NCBI GenBank assembly: GCA_016865035.1
Contig: CP018227.1
Coordinates: forward strand, 2,447,501-2,511,500
Length of the DNA stretch: 64,000 bases
Source of the DNA: Kordiimonadales bacterium IMCC3096
Lineage (GTDB): Bacteria > Pseudomonadota > Alphaproteobacteria > Minwuiales > Minwuiaceae
Direction of reading: 5' to 3'
Part shown: positions 32,487 through 43,183 of the stretch, in pieces
Position numbering within the stretch: the stretch's first letter is position 1
Layout of the letters: every line of letters starts with the position of its first letter
The notes under the pieces: generated by a model
The model's database searches: none
Told to the model about the DNA's origin: nothing
What the model saw: the letters and a program-made list of their open reading frames with translations, nothing else
Position numbers and translations under genes: made by a program

Positions 32487-35038
32487 CTGTTCTTCAGGAC
32501 AGCCAGTGCGGCGAAGGGGGAATCGGGGTTGAGGGGTCGGGTTTCCCGCCGGTGCTTGCGCTTCGGCGGGGCCTGCTTGGTGCGATCGGACGATGCGGGT
32601 CGTGCCTGATTGCGGGCCTTGCGTTGCTCGCGCGTCGGGCGCGGATGGAACAGCAGGGGCGCGTCGTCACCCTGTCGCTCCGTGCGATAGCCCAGACCGG
32701 TCAGGATCGGTCCCAGGCGTTCCGGCCCGCCGCCCAGCATCGACATCAGGGCATGGTCGGCCTCCGCCGGGCCCTTGCGTGTGGCCTTGTGCGCATGGTC
32801 GGCAATCCGCTCCACCATGTCGACGCGCACGGCTGTGGTGCCGAAGCGGGCATAGCCCGAGACCAGCAGCGCGTCGGCATCGCCCTTGCGGTCCGTGTCG
32901 AAGGAAACCCGGCCCTGCTGGTCCGTCGGCAGCATCAGGCCGCCCTGCAGCCCGTGCAGGATCATGCGCCAGCGGGTCGGTTCGGGTTTCAGCAGCGCGG
33001 GGCAGAAGATCGCCGACCGGCCCACCTGCACCCCGGCATACTTGAAGCGGCCATGGTCCTTCGGGTCGAGCTGGCGCATCTGCTCCTGCACCGCCTTGCG
33101 GGGCAGGATGCCGAGACGCTCGACGATCTGGAAGGCGATGCCCCGGGCAGCAGGACTGAAATTGCGGTTCTCCAGCTCCGTCAGTGGTCGCAGCAACTGT
33201 CCGATCCGGGTTTCGACCCACGCGCCGAGGCGGGTGGAAATCTCTTCGGAGGTGCGGCTGTCGAGCTGGTCGCTGACATTCAGGCGAACCCTGGGGCGCA
33301 GCACATGATCGCCTGCCTCCAGCCGCGCGATGATCTCGTCCTGCCAGCAGATGTCGCCGTCATCCGAGAGCGTGAAGGCGTCATCCGCCGCACCCGCGAT
33401 CCTGCGTCCGCGCGCGACGAGGGCAGAGGCCAGCACCTGGCGGACAGCGCCCTTCAGCGCCTTGTTGTCGAAGGCGGAGCGGTCGGCGGCGAAGACAAGC
33501 CCCCTGATGCGCCCGACATATTGCCCTTCCACCGTGACATTGCCGTCCGGGTCGATGGCGGTCAGCACCTCCTCCCGGTCGCGCAGCCGGTTGACCAGTG
33601 CGGCGGTGCGCCGGTCGACGAAGCGTTGTGTCAGGGACTGGTGCAGCGCGTCGGAAAGCCGTTCCTCGATGGCCCTGGCCCGTTCCTGCCAGTGCAGCGG
33701 ATCGTCCAGCCATGCCGCGCGATGGGAGATATAGGTCCAGGTGCGGATGTGGGCCAGGCGCCCCTGCAGGGTGTCGAGGTCGCCGGTGGTGCGGTCGAGC
33801 TGTTCGAGATGCTTCGCCATCCAGTCGCGGTCGATCTGGCCCTTCGTGGCGATCTGCAGGTAGATCCGCCCCACCAGCTTGACGTGGTTGTCATGCATGG
33901 TCTTGCGGAAGTCGGGCACCTGGCAGATGTCCCAGAGCAGATGCATGTTGGCCGGATTGAGTTCAGCCAGCGCCATGATCTCCGGGTCGCGGGCCAGCAC
34001 CTTCAGGGTCTCCGTATCCTCTGCCCGGCGCGGTGTGGCCAGCCAGCGGAACGGCGGCGGCTGTTCCAGCGACCGGATCAGCGCCTTCGGATGGCTGAAG
34101 TCCAGCCTGGTGTTGCGCCAGCGGAGCTGGGTCAGCGGATCGAAGCGGTGTTCCTGTACCGCCTCCACCAGTTCCGGTTCCAGCAGCGGCGCATCCGCGG
34201 TGACGCCAAAGGTGCCGTCGCGCATGAAACGGCCGGCCCGCCCGGCAATCTGGCCGATCTCGGCGGGGCTGAGGGCACGCCGCCGGGCACCGTCGAACTT
34301 GTGGGTCGCGGCGAAGGCGACATGGTTGATGTCCATGTTCAGCCCCATGCCGATGGCATCGGTGGCGACCAGGAAATCCACTTCACCGGCCTGATACATC
34401 TCCACCTGCGCATTGCGGGTGCGCGGGCTGAGCGCGCCCAGCACCACCGCCGCGCCGCCCCGCTGCCGCCGCATGAGCTCGGCGATGGCATAGACATCGG
34501 AGGCGGAGAAGGCGACCACGGCACTGCGGCGCGGCAGGCGGGACAGCTTGCTTTGTCCGACATAGGCCAGAGAGGACAGTCGCGGGCGCGTGATGATCGT
34601 GGTGTCGGGCAGCAGCCGCTGGATCAGGCCGCGCGCGGTGGCGGCCCCCAGGAACATGGTGGTCTCCAGCCCGCGCACGTGCAGCAGCCTGTCGGTGAAG
34701 GTATGGCCCCGCTCCGGGTCCGCGGCCAGTTGGATCTCGTCCACCGCCACGAAGTCGAAGCTGCGGCCCGTCGGCATGGCCTCGACGGTGCAGAGGAAAT
34801 AATGCGGGTTGGCGGGGATGATCTTCTCCTCCCCCGTCACCAGCGCGACGTTGGAGCGACCGCGCGCCTCGACAACCCGGTCGTAGACCTCCCGCGCCAG
34901 CAGGCGCAGGGGGAAGCCCATCATGCCGCTGGCATGGGTCAGCATCGTCTCGACGGCCAGATGCGTCTTGCCCGTGTTGGTGGGGCCGAGCAGTGCGACC
35001 GTTCGTCCCCTGAGACCCGAGATGCCTTCATTGGTCAT
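32483..35038 (-). CDS. SUV3-like DEAD/DExH helicase
   Basis: An 851-residue helicase related to mitochondrial SUV3/SUPV3L1. Walker A is LLGPTNTGKT at residues ~17-26, motif II is VDEIQ, motif III is GAAT, motif VI is QIAGRAGR, and the C-terminal half carries the SUV3-type helical domains. The last ~60 residues are basic and low in complexity (PRPTREQRKARNQ, APPKRKHRRETR), suited to RNA binding. It is divergent from hisZ with a 189-base AT-richer spacer and is coupled to the S4 gene downstream. Likely role: RNA unwinding or turnover. Confidence 0.9.
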   Translation of the reverse strand: MTNEGISGLRGRTVALLGPTNTGKTHLAVETMLTHASGMMGFPLRLLAREVYDRVVEARGRSNVALVTGEEKIIPANPHYFLCTVEAMPTGRSFDFVAVDEIQLAADPERGHTFTDRLLHVRGLETTMFLGAATARGLIQRLLPDTTIITRPRLSSLAYVGQSKLSRLPRRSAVVAFSASDVYAIAELMRRQRGGAAVVLGALSPRTRNAQVEMYQAGEVDFLVATDAIGMGLNMDINHVAFAATHKFDGARRRALSPAEIGQIAGRAGRFMRDGTFGVTADAPLLEPELVEAVQEHRFDPLTQLRWRNTRLDFSHPKALIRSLEQPPPFRWLATPRRAEDTETLKVLARDPEIMALAELNPANMHLLWDICQVPDFRKTMHDNHVKLVGRIYLQIATKGQIDRDWMAKHLEQLDRTTGDLDTLQGRLAHIRTWTYISHRAAWLDDPLHWQERARAIEERLSDALHQSLTQRFVDRRTAALVNRLRDREEVLTAIDPDGNVTVEGQYVGRIRGLVFAADRSAFDNKALKGAVRQVLASALVARGRRIAGAADDAFTLSDDGDICWQDEIIARLEAGDHVLRPRVRLNVSDQLDSRTSEEISTRLGAWVETRIGQLLRPLTELENRNFSPAARGIAFQIVERLGILPRKAVQEQMRQLDPKDHGRFKYAGVQVGRSAIFCPALLKPEPTRWRMILHGLQGGLMLPTDQQGRVSFDTDRKGDADALLVSGYARFGTTAVRVDMVERIADHAHKATRKGPAEADHALMSMLGGGPERLGPILTGLGYRTERQGDDAPLLFHPRPTREQRKARNQARPASSDRTKQAPPKRKHRRETRPLNPDSPFAALAVLKNR

Positions 35039-35065
35039 GGGAGAACTGTCCGGTGTTGTTGCGTG

Positions 35066-35079
35066 TCTGACAAGTCAGA
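35066..35079. promoter_or_regulatory. Short palindrome in helicase-hisZ divergent spacer
   Basis: TCTGAC-AA-GTCAGA is a perfect 6+2+6 inverted repeat 28 bases upstream of the helicase start, within the local AT-rich patch 35080-35110. It could be an operator or part of a promoter; nothing further supports a specific regulator. Confidence 0.35.
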
Positions 35080-35227
35080 TTGTGAAAAATACCGAAATTT
35101 CAACAGCTTCGGTGTTGTCGAATGTGACAGGGGGATGACATGAAGGCGTCGATTGGCGAATCACCGCCGAAGCCGTGCCTCGATAAGTCGTTGACGAACA
35201 CAGCCGATGCAGTACCAAAGGCCCGCC

Positions 35228-36361
35228 ATGAATGAACCTGTGAACAAGGCCCTGTTGCCAGCCGGTCTGCGCGACGCCCTGCCTGAAGAGGCGGAGCGCG
35301 AGGCGACGGCCGTCTTCAGCCTGATGAATGCGTTCCGCGCAGAGGGCTATCAGACCGTCAAACCGCCGCTGATGGAGTTCGAACAGAGCCTGCTGAGCGG
35401 GCCTGGCGGCGAACTGGCGCAGCAGCTGTTCCGGCTGATGGATCCGATCTCGCAGCAGATGATGGGCCTGCGGGCAGACATCACCCCCCAGATCGCGCGC
35501 ATTGCGGCCAGCCGACTGGCGGGATCGGCACGTCCGCTCCGGCTCTGCTATTCCGGGCAGGTGCTGCGGGTCCGGGGCGACCAGTTGCGCCCGGAACGGC
35601 AGTTCACGCAGGCGGGGATCGAACTGTTCGGCTCCGACGCCGTGAAGGCGGATGTGGAGATCGTGCTGCTGACGGTTGCGGCGCTGCGCGCTGCCGGGCT
35701 GCAGGATCTGAGCATCGACCTGACAGTCCCTTCCCTGGCGCCCGCCGTGCTGACCGGGCAGGGGCACGAGGGGGCGACGGCGGATGCCGCGAGGGAGGCA
35801 CTGGACGGCAAGGACGCGGGGGAACTGCGTGGTATCGTTGGTGATGACCCGCTGATCTTCGGATTGCTGGAAGCGGTCGGCCCGGCGGAGACGGCGATGC
35901 CGCGGTTGCAGGCCCTGGACATCAGCGGTCTTGCCGGTCAGCAGATCGCCCGCCTGGCGGAGACCATCGCGGGGATCCGGGCCGTGGAGCCCGATCTGAG
36001 CCTGACGGTCGATCCGGGCGAGTACCGCGGTTTCGAATATCAGACCGGTGTGGCCTTCAGTGTCTTTGCCCCAGGTGTTCGTGGCGAGATCGGGCGCGGT
36101 GGCCGCTATGTCAGCGAGACCGGCGAGCCGGCGGTCGGGGCCACGGTCTATCTGGATTCGGTGCTGCGGGCCTTGCCGGTGACGGTCAGCGCGCTCCGGG
36201 TCTATCTGCCGTTCGGCACGGCCCCCGACGATGCGCGGCGCTGCCGCGAACAGGGCAATCGGGTGGTTGCCGGCCTGGAGCCGGAAGCCGATCCCGAGGC
36301 AGAGGCACGAAGGCTTGGCTGCACCGCGATCTGGCACAAGATCGAGGTCAAGGACATCTGA
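35228..36361 (+). CDS. hisZ: ATP phosphoribosyltransferase regulatory subunit HisZ
   Basis: A 377-residue protein resembling histidyl-tRNA synthetase without its anticodon domain. Motif 2-like LRLCYSGQVLRVR and the ADITPQIARIAA block are present, and YQTGVAFSVFAPGVRGEIGRGGRY replaces the HisRS histidine motifs. HisZ activates short-form HisG in the first step of histidine synthesis. ATG 35228 has AAAGG seven bases upstream; ATG 35207 is an alternative with a poorer site. It is followed by purA after 42 bases, a common alphaproteobacterial pairing. Confidence 0.92.
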   Translation: MNEPVNKALLPAGLRDALPEEAEREATAVFSLMNAFRAEGYQTVKPPLMEFEQSLLSGPGGELAQQLFRLMDPISQQMMGLRADITPQIARIAASRLAGSARPLRLCYSGQVLRVRGDQLRPERQFTQAGIELFGSDAVKADVEIVLLTVAALRAAGLQDLSIDLTVPSLAPAVLTGQGHEGATADAAREALDGKDAGELRGIVGDDPLIFGLLEAVGPAETAMPRLQALDISGLAGQQIARLAETIAGIRAVEPDLSLTVDPGEYRGFEYQTGVAFSVFAPGVRGEIGRGGRYVSETGEPAVGATVYLDSVLRALPVTVSALRVYLPFGTAPDDARRCREQGNRVVAGLEPEADPEAEARRLGCTAIWHKIEVKDI

Positions 36362-37696
<1,335 letters not shown>

Positions 37697-37759
37697 GTGA
37701 ATGACCGGTCGCCCCGCCCCTGCAGGTCCCGCACTGGCTGACCTTCCGGGGCGCGGCTG

Positions 37760-38704
37760 ATGGGTGCCGTTCTCGACATCGTCTTCCCGGTCTTCGCGCT
37801 GATGGGCATCGGCTACGCGCTGGGGCGCTCGCCCCTGCTGGGGGGCGACGTCGGGATCAAGGCGCTGACGAATTTCGTCTTCTATGCCGCCATTCCGGCC
37901 CTGCTGTTCCGCCTGTTCAGCCGGGGCCTGCCGGAGGACGGCATCGAATGGTCGATCATCTTCGGCTATTTCGGTGCCGCGCTGCTGCATTTCGCGCTCA
38001 CGGTGGCGCTGGGGCGGTACGTGTTCCGCAATCCGCCGGTCGAGTACGGCCTGATGGGCATGGCCTCCAGCTTCTCCAACACCGTGCTGATGGGCCTGCC
38101 GCTGGTCTACACGACCTTCGGCGAGCCGGGCCTGATCCCGATGATGATGATCGTGACGTTCCACCCCATGATCCTCATCCCGCTGTCCACCATCATGGTG
38201 GAGGCCCTGCGCGGCCAGAAGGGGCAGGGAATCGGGACCGTCCTGTTCTCCACCTTCAGAAGTCTGGCGGTGCATCCGGTCATCCTCGGCCTGTGCAGCG
38301 GGCTGGCCTTCAGTGCGACGGGGCTGGAACTGGTGTCGATGGTCGACCGGCTGATCGACATGCTCTCCCGGGCGGCAACCCCGGCAGCACTCTGTGCGCT
38401 CGGGGCCTCCCTCACCCAGTTCCGTATTGCCGGTGACCTGAAGGAAAGCCTGACGCTGGTGATCATGAAGCTGGCACTGCTGCCCGCGCTGGTCTTCATC
38501 TTCACCAGCTACATCTTCCAGAGCGATCCGCTCTACGTCGCCGTTGCGACGGTGACTGCCGCGACACCCGCAGGGATCAACTCCTTCCTGCTGGCAAGGT
38601 TCTACGGCACCTACACCCAGCGCTCCGCCTCCGTGATCCTGCTCTCCACGGTCTTCAGCGTGGTCACCCTGTCACTCCTGATCGCCTGGCTGAAGACGGT
38701 CTGA
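37760..38704 (+). CDS. AEC (auxin efflux carrier) family permease
   Basis: A 314-residue membrane protein with about ten hydrophobic segments in the two five-helix halves of the AEC/BART fold. It starts with DIVFPVFALMGIGYALGR; MGMASSFSNTVLMGLPLV and the C-terminal VATVTAATPAGINSFLLA are the usual crossover segments. Prokaryotic members carry malate, malonate or other organic anions, but most are unassigned. It lies 63 bases after purA and convergent to the response regulator. Confidence 0.87.
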   Translation: MGAVLDIVFPVFALMGIGYALGRSPLLGGDVGIKALTNFVFYAAIPALLFRLFSRGLPEDGIEWSIIFGYFGAALLHFALTVALGRYVFRNPPVEYGLMGMASSFSNTVLMGLPLVYTTFGEPGLIPMMMIVTFHPMILIPLSTIMVEALRGQKGQGIGTVLFSTFRSLAVHPVILGLCSGLAFSATGLELVSMVDRLIDMLSRAATPAALCALGASLTQFRIAGDLKESLTLVIMKLALLPALVFIFTSYIFQSDPLYVAVATVTAATPAGINSFLLARFYGTYTQRSASVILLSTVFSVVTLSLLIAWLKTV

Positions 38705-38766
38705 AGAGAAGAGCAGATCAGTCGATCGATGGAGCGGCACCACGAACGGTCAGAGACGGAACGCTG

Positions 38767-39456
38767 TCACGGCACCAGCTTGTAGCCGCCCGGTTCGGTG
38801 ACCAGGATTTCCGCTTCCGATGGTGTCGGTTCGATCTTCTGGCGCAGGCGATAGATGTGGGTTTCCAGCGTGTGGGTGGTGACCCCGGCGTTGTAGCCCC
38901 AGACCTCGTGCAGCAGCACATCGCGTCCGACTGCCGTCTCGCCCGCACGGAACAGGTACTTCAGGATGGAGGTTTCCTTCTCCGTCAGGCGGACCTTCTT
39001 CTCCGTCTCCTTGTGCACCATCATCTTCTGCGCCGGGCGGAAGCTGTAGGGGCCGATGGTGAAGACGGCATCCTCGCTCTGTTCGTGCTGGCGCAACTGG
39101 CCGCGAATGCGGGCCAGCAGCACGCCGACCTTGAACGGCTTGGTGATGTAGTCGTTGGCGCCCGATTCCAGGCCCAGGATTTCCTCGGCATCCGAATCCG
39201 CGCCCGTGAGCATGATCACCGGCATCTTGAAACCGTTCTTGCGCAGGGCCCGACAGACCTCGCGTCCGTCCGAGTCGGGCAGGCCGACGTCCAGCAGGAC
39301 CAGATCGAAATGTTCCTTCCGCGCGGCCTCGATGCCGGCCTGACCGGAACCGACCTGTCGGGTCTCGAATTCCTCGTGCAGCTCGAGTTGCTCGGCCAGC
39401 GTCTCGCGCAAGGCGTCGTCGTCGTCGATCAGCAGGATCTTCTTGCCACCCATCAT
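38767..39456 (-). CDS. OmpR/PhoB-family response regulator
   Basis: A 229-residue two-domain regulator. The receiver domain has the acidic pair in LLIDDDDALR, phospho-acceptor Asp in LVLLDVGLPD, Thr in IMLTGAD and Lys in TKPFKVG; the C-terminal winged helix ends with HTLETHIYRLRQKIE and TEPGGYKL. ATG 39456 has GGGAG about ten bases upstream; GTG 39477 would add seven residues. No cognate kinase is adjacent. Close relatives with HEVWGYNAGVTTHTLETHIYRLRQKIE-like DNA-binding ends are conserved across alphaproteobacteria; the regulon is not evident here. Confidence 0.92.
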   Translation of the reverse strand: MMGGKKILLIDDDDALRETLAEQLELHEEFETRQVGSGQAGIEAARKEHFDLVLLDVGLPDSDGREVCRALRKNGFKMPVIMLTGADSDAEEILGLESGANDYITKPFKVGVLLARIRGQLRQHEQSEDAVFTIGPYSFRPAQKMMVHKETEKKVRLTEKETSILKYLFRAGETAVGRDVLLHEVWGYNAGVTTHTLETHIYRLRQKIEPTPSEAEILVTEPGGYKLVP

Positions 39457-39673
39457 CTTCTCGTTTCTCCCAATCACCGCCGGACCATCGACTGACCAGA
39501 GATTGGTCTGCCGCCGCCCGGTTCAAGAGTCCGGTTCCGTTGTGGGAGAACAGCCTCACCGACACGTGACAACCGGTTGATCGTCATGCGTGGCGTCCCG
39601 ACACCCTGTTCCCGCGCGCAAGTCTGACCTGTGGCAGTGAAAGCTTCAACAGTCCGGGGGGGCGGGATATACA

Positions 39674-40828
39674 GTGGCGGTCACATCGCGATCACTTATC
39701 AGGACAGCCCCCTTGGCGCGCCAGAGCGAAGATGAAACCAGCGACCTGCGTCACGTGCGGCAGGTGGATCGTGCCGCGGCGGACCTGCGGCGGGGCATGC
39801 CTGTCATCGTCCGCGGCGCGGCGCAGTCCGGGATCATTGTCTCGGCGGAGACGGCGACGGCGGAGGAGTACGGGGAGCTTCTGGCGATGGCCGAGGGCGG
39901 AGTCAGCCTGGCGCTGACGGCGCGGCGCGCGAACGTGCTGCACATCCTGCCATCAGGCCACGACGTGCAACTGGTCCCGATCGACGCGACCCTGTCCCGC
40001 CAGCTCGCCAGCGAACTCGCCGATCCGGCACACGATCTGGACGGCGGCATGCGGGGGCCGTTCCGGCAGGTGAAGGATGCGCCGCCCGACTGGGCCAGTG
40101 CCGGCGTCGGTCTGGCGCGTCACGCGCGCCTGCTGCCTGCGGTGCTGGTTGCGGCGCTGTCCGACACGGCCGACTGGCAGGCGGCAGGCCTGGCCGCGGT
40201 GGATGCCGGGAGCATTGCCGCCATCGCGACCCATACGGGCAACATCCTGAAGCCTGTGGCTGCCGCGCGGCTGCCGCTGTGGGGGGCGGAGAACACCCGG
40301 ATGCATGCCTATCGTCCCGCAGACGGTGGGCTGGAGCACCTGGCGCTGGTGACTGGGGATCCGCCGCGCGACCGGCCGGTGCTCACCCGGATTCACAGCG
40401 AGTGTTTCACCGGGGACCTGCTGGGGTCGATGAAGTGCGATTGCGGTGAACAGTTGCGTGGCGCCATCGAGGCCATCGGTGAGGCCGGGGAGGGCATCCT
40501 GCTCTATCTGGCGCAGGAGGGACGCGGCATCGGGCTGATGAACAAGATCCGGGCCTATGCCCTGCAGGATCGTGGCTTCGACACGGTGGATGCGAACCAG
40601 CGTATCGGCTTCGAGACCGACGAGCGGCTGTTCCGGCCTGCGGCGGAGATGCTGCGCCGTCTCGGATATTCCAGCGTGCGGCTGATGACCAACAATCCCG
40701 AGAAGGTGTCCGGCCTGGAGGCCGAGGGGATTTCGGTGGCGGAGCGGGTGCCACACAAGTTTCCGTCCAACCCCCACAACGCCGACTATCTCGCCACCAA
40801 GAAGAGCCGCACCGGGCATTTTCTGTAG
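39674..40828 (+). CDS. ribA: GTP cyclohydrolase II with N-terminal extension
   Basis: A 384-residue protein. The C-terminal ~200 residues are GTP cyclohydrolase II: HSECFTGDLLGSMKCDCGEQL carries the three zinc cysteines, and YLAQEGRGIGLMNKIRAYALQD, DTVDANQRIGF and RLMTNNPEKV follow. The N-terminal ~175 residues occupy the place of a DHBP synthase domain but lack its acidic catalytic signature, as in other alphaproteobacterial RibA proteins. GTG 39674 is chosen, preceded by GGGGCGGGA. It catalyses the first step of riboflavin synthesis. A strong hairpin follows the gene. Confidence 0.92.
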   Translation: MAVTSRSLIRTAPLARQSEDETSDLRHVRQVDRAAADLRRGMPVIVRGAAQSGIIVSAETATAEEYGELLAMAEGGVSLALTARRANVLHILPSGHDVQLVPIDATLSRQLASELADPAHDLDGGMRGPFRQVKDAPPDWASAGVGLARHARLLPAVLVAALSDTADWQAAGLAAVDAGSIAAIATHTGNILKPVAAARLPLWGAENTRMHAYRPADGGLEHLALVTGDPPRDRPVLTRIHSECFTGDLLGSMKCDCGEQLRGAIEAIGEAGEGILLYLAQEGRGIGLMNKIRAYALQDRGFDTVDANQRIGFETDERLFRPAAEMLRRLGYSSVRLMTNNPEKVSGLEAEGISVAERVPHKFPSNPHNADYLATKKSRTGHFL

Positions 40829-40838
40829 GGCCTGCGAT

Positions 40839-40868
40839 GCCGGACCGGCAAGAGCTGCCGGGTCCGGC
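40839..40868 (+). terminator. Hairpin after ribA
   Basis: GCCGGACCGGCA pairs with TGCCGGGTCCGGC around a five-base loop (AGAGC), with a single bulged G, 10 bases after the ribA stop. There is no T tract, so termination may be partial or factor-assisted. Confidence 0.5.
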
Positions 40869-40942
40869 CAACCGATAGTGATCGTAACCCGTTGAGGAAT
40901 CAGGGTTCCCGGTCTGGTCCGGGCCTTGCGTTCGATCCGGTC

Positions 40943-41413
40943 ATGATCTTCCAGAGCGAATTCACAACGCCCCCGGCATCCGTGTCGTCCTTCACGGACG
41001 AAAGCCGAGCGACCGGCGCCCGGATGCCGGACGCGGCAGATTCGGCAGGGGACGATGGCTTCGGTTTCCTGGATGTTCTGGACGCGGTGAACCCGCTGCA
41101 GCACATCCCCATTGTCTCGACGGTCTATCGGGAAGTCACGGGCGACGGGATCGGCAACCCGGCCCGCATCGCAGGCGGATTCCTGTTCGGGGGCGTGCTG
41201 GGGCTGGTGAGTTCCATCGCCAATGCCATCATCGATGAGACAACCGGCAAGGACATCGGCGATCACCTCATGGCACTGGCCGATGAGTCGCCAGGCGAAG
41301 TGCCGGGCAGAACAGCAGGTGACCTGCGCTTTGAACGCGCCAGGCATGCCTATGAGCAACTGGGCACCCCCGAGACTGAATCCCGTCTCGACTATGTGAT
41401 CGAGGCCCCCTGA
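40943..41413 (+). CDS. Conserved hypothetical protein with glycine-rich hydrophobic helix
   Basis: A 156-residue protein. After ~45 variable residues comes FLDVLDAVNPLQHIPIVSTVYREVTGD, then RIAGGFLFGGVLGLVSSIANAIIDE, a glycine-zipper-like hydrophobic helix, then a charged C-terminus. The core pattern is one I recall from unannotated alphaproteobacterial proteins; no function is known. The helix could insert in the membrane. ATG 40943 lacks a clear binding site; TTG 40892 with AGGAAT nearby is an alternative start that would add 17 residues. Confidence 0.65.
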   Translation: MIFQSEFTTPPASVSSFTDESRATGARMPDAADSAGDDGFGFLDVLDAVNPLQHIPIVSTVYREVTGDGIGNPARIAGGFLFGGVLGLVSSIANAIIDETTGKDIGDHLMALADESPGEVPGRTAGDLRFERARHAYEQLGTPETESRLDYVIEAP

Positions 41414-41477
41414 GCGGCCTGTTCCGTGCTCACTTCTGCGACAGCGGGGCAGAAAATGTCACTGCGACGCCACATGT

Positions 41478-41507
41478 TTCACACTCCGGGCAAAGTTCGG
41501 TCATAAT
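41478..41507 (+). promoter_or_regulatory. Sigma-70-like promoter of the HtrA-family protease gene
   Basis: TTCACA (41478-41483) and CATAAT (41502-41507) are spaced by 18 bases, 160-200 bases before the candidate protease starts. The rest of the 41414-41669 spacer shows no other structure. Confidence 0.45.
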
Positions 41508-41669
41508 CCGGGGTGCATATCAATTGCGGTTGCCGGGTTTGCAGAACCGGCGGTCGGTGCCCAGATAGTGCGGGCAAGAGGATTGGATCGAGTGTTGGAG
41601 CATGTGCAAGTGAGTCACGAGACAAGAGAAGAGTTCACGCGCGGTCGCACCGTTGCGCGCGCCATCCCA

Positions 41670-43154
41670 ATGGCGCGACAGGACGCGAATTCCGCATTGA
41701 TGATGCGTCTGACGGCAGTGTTCGTATTGCTGGCCATTCTGGTTGCGGCCGGAAGTGCCTTCGCCCGCGGCGCGCCCGAGAGTTTCGCGCCGCTGGTGAA
41801 GAAGCTGAAACCCGCCGTGGTCAACATCCAGGTGACCCAGCAGCCGGGCAAGGCCAGCCCGGGACAGGCCCCGCAGATTCCGCAGGTTCCGCCGGGATCG
41901 CCGTTCGAGGAATTCTTCAAGGACTTCTTCGACAAGCGCCGCCAGCAGAACCCGCACTCCCGCCCCCTGATCTCGGTTGGCTCAGGCTTCGTGGTTGATG
42001 CGGATGGCCTGATCGTCACGAACAATCATGTGATCGATGGCGCGGACGAGATCCGGGTGTTCTTCAGCGATGGCGAAAGCCTGGACGCCGAACTCGTCGG
42101 CACCGACCCGAAGACGGATGTTGCCGTGCTGCGGGTGAAACCCGACGAGGGCATGCAGCTGACGGCGGTTCCCTGGGGCGATTCCGACACCGCCGAGGAG
42201 GGTGACTGGGTGATTGCCATCGGCAACCCGCTCGGCCTCGGTGGCACGGTCACCGCCGGTATCGTCTCCGCGCGTGGCCGCGACATCCGCTCCGGTCCCT
42301 ATGATGACTTCATCCAGACCGATGCCTCGATCAACAAGGGCAACTCCGGTGGTCCGCTGTTCAATGTCGATGGCGAGGTCGTGGGCATCAACACGGCGAT
42401 CTTCTCCCAGTCCGGCGGGTCGATCGGCATCGGTTTCGCGGTGCCTTCCAACCTGGCCCGCCCGGTGGCGGAACAGCTGATCCAGTTCGGCCGCACCAAG
42501 CGTGGCTGGCTGGGCGTTCGCATCCAGTCCGTCACGGACGAGATCGCGGAAGGCCTGGGCATGGATGAGCCGCGCGGCGCCCTCGTCGCGGGTGTCACCG
42601 ACGAAAGCCCGGCAGGCGACGCGGGCATCCAGTCCGGTGACGTGATCGTCGAGTTCAATGGACAGGACATCGACGAGATGCGGGCACTGCCGCGGATCGT
42701 TGCGGGCACCGGCGTTGGCAAGGCCGTCCCGGTGACTGTCTGGCGCAAGGGCAAGCTGGAACAGTTCACGGTGACGCTGGGCGAGCTCGAGAAGGCCGAG
42801 AAGGCGCTGGCTTCCAGCGAAGAGCCGGTTGATGAGCCGGTCTCGCGGGAGAGTGATCTGGCGTCCCTCGGCATGAAGCTCAGCCCGATGACCGACGATG
42901 TGCGGGAGCGTTTCAGCATCAGCATGGAGGATGGCGCGGTCGTGACCGAGGTTGTTCCCGACTCGGCTGCGGCGGAGAAGGGGCTGCGTGCCGGCGACGT
43001 GATCATCGAGGTCAATCAGGAAGCCGTGCAGGGCCCCGGTGATGTCGCCCGTCGTGTGGCGGAGATCGAGGAACGCAAGGGCCGCTCCGTCCTGCTGCTC
43101 GTGGTCCGTGGCGACGACCGGCTGTTCGTCGCGGTACGCCTGAAGCAGAGCTGA
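41670..43154 (+). CDS. DegP/HtrA-family periplasmic serine protease (Do family)
   Basis: A Do-family protease of 494 residues from ATG 41670. A signal sequence (MMRLTAVFVLLAILVAAGSAFA, cleaved after AFA) sends it to the periplasm. The trypsin-like domain has His in VTNNHVI, Asp in KTDVAVLRV and Ser in NKGNSGGPLFN; two PDZ domains follow (RGWLGVRIQSVTDEIA and LGMKLSPMTDDVRERF). The linker after the signal peptide is rich in P, Q and G. The start is unsettled: GTG 41610 has GGAG nine bases upstream, while ATG 41700 would begin right at the signal peptide. It is involved in envelope protein quality control. Confidence 0.93.
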   Translation: MARQDANSALMMRLTAVFVLLAILVAAGSAFARGAPESFAPLVKKLKPAVVNIQVTQQPGKASPGQAPQIPQVPPGSPFEEFFKDFFDKRRQQNPHSRPLISVGSGFVVDADGLIVTNNHVIDGADEIRVFFSDGESLDAELVGTDPKTDVAVLRVKPDEGMQLTAVPWGDSDTAEEGDWVIAIGNPLGLGGTVTAGIVSARGRDIRSGPYDDFIQTDASINKGNSGGPLFNVDGEVVGINTAIFSQSGGSIGIGFAVPSNLARPVAEQLIQFGRTKRGWLGVRIQSVTDEIAEGLGMDEPRGALVAGVTDESPAGDAGIQSGDVIVEFNGQDIDEMRALPRIVAGTGVGKAVPVTVWRKGKLEQFTVTLGELEKAEKALASSEEPVDEPVSRESDLASLGMKLSPMTDDVRERFSISMEDGAVVTEVVPDSAAAEKGLRAGDVIIEVNQEAVQGPGDVARRVAEIEERKGRSVLLLVVRGDDRLFVAVRLKQS

Positions 43155-43183
43155 TCCCGAAAGTTGCCTGAACTGGCTTGAGA

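Noticed and set aside
32552-35143. An 863-residue plus-strand frame across the helicase gene
   Set aside because: Fully antisense to a well-supported SUV3-like helicase, with no motifs; a compositional shadow.
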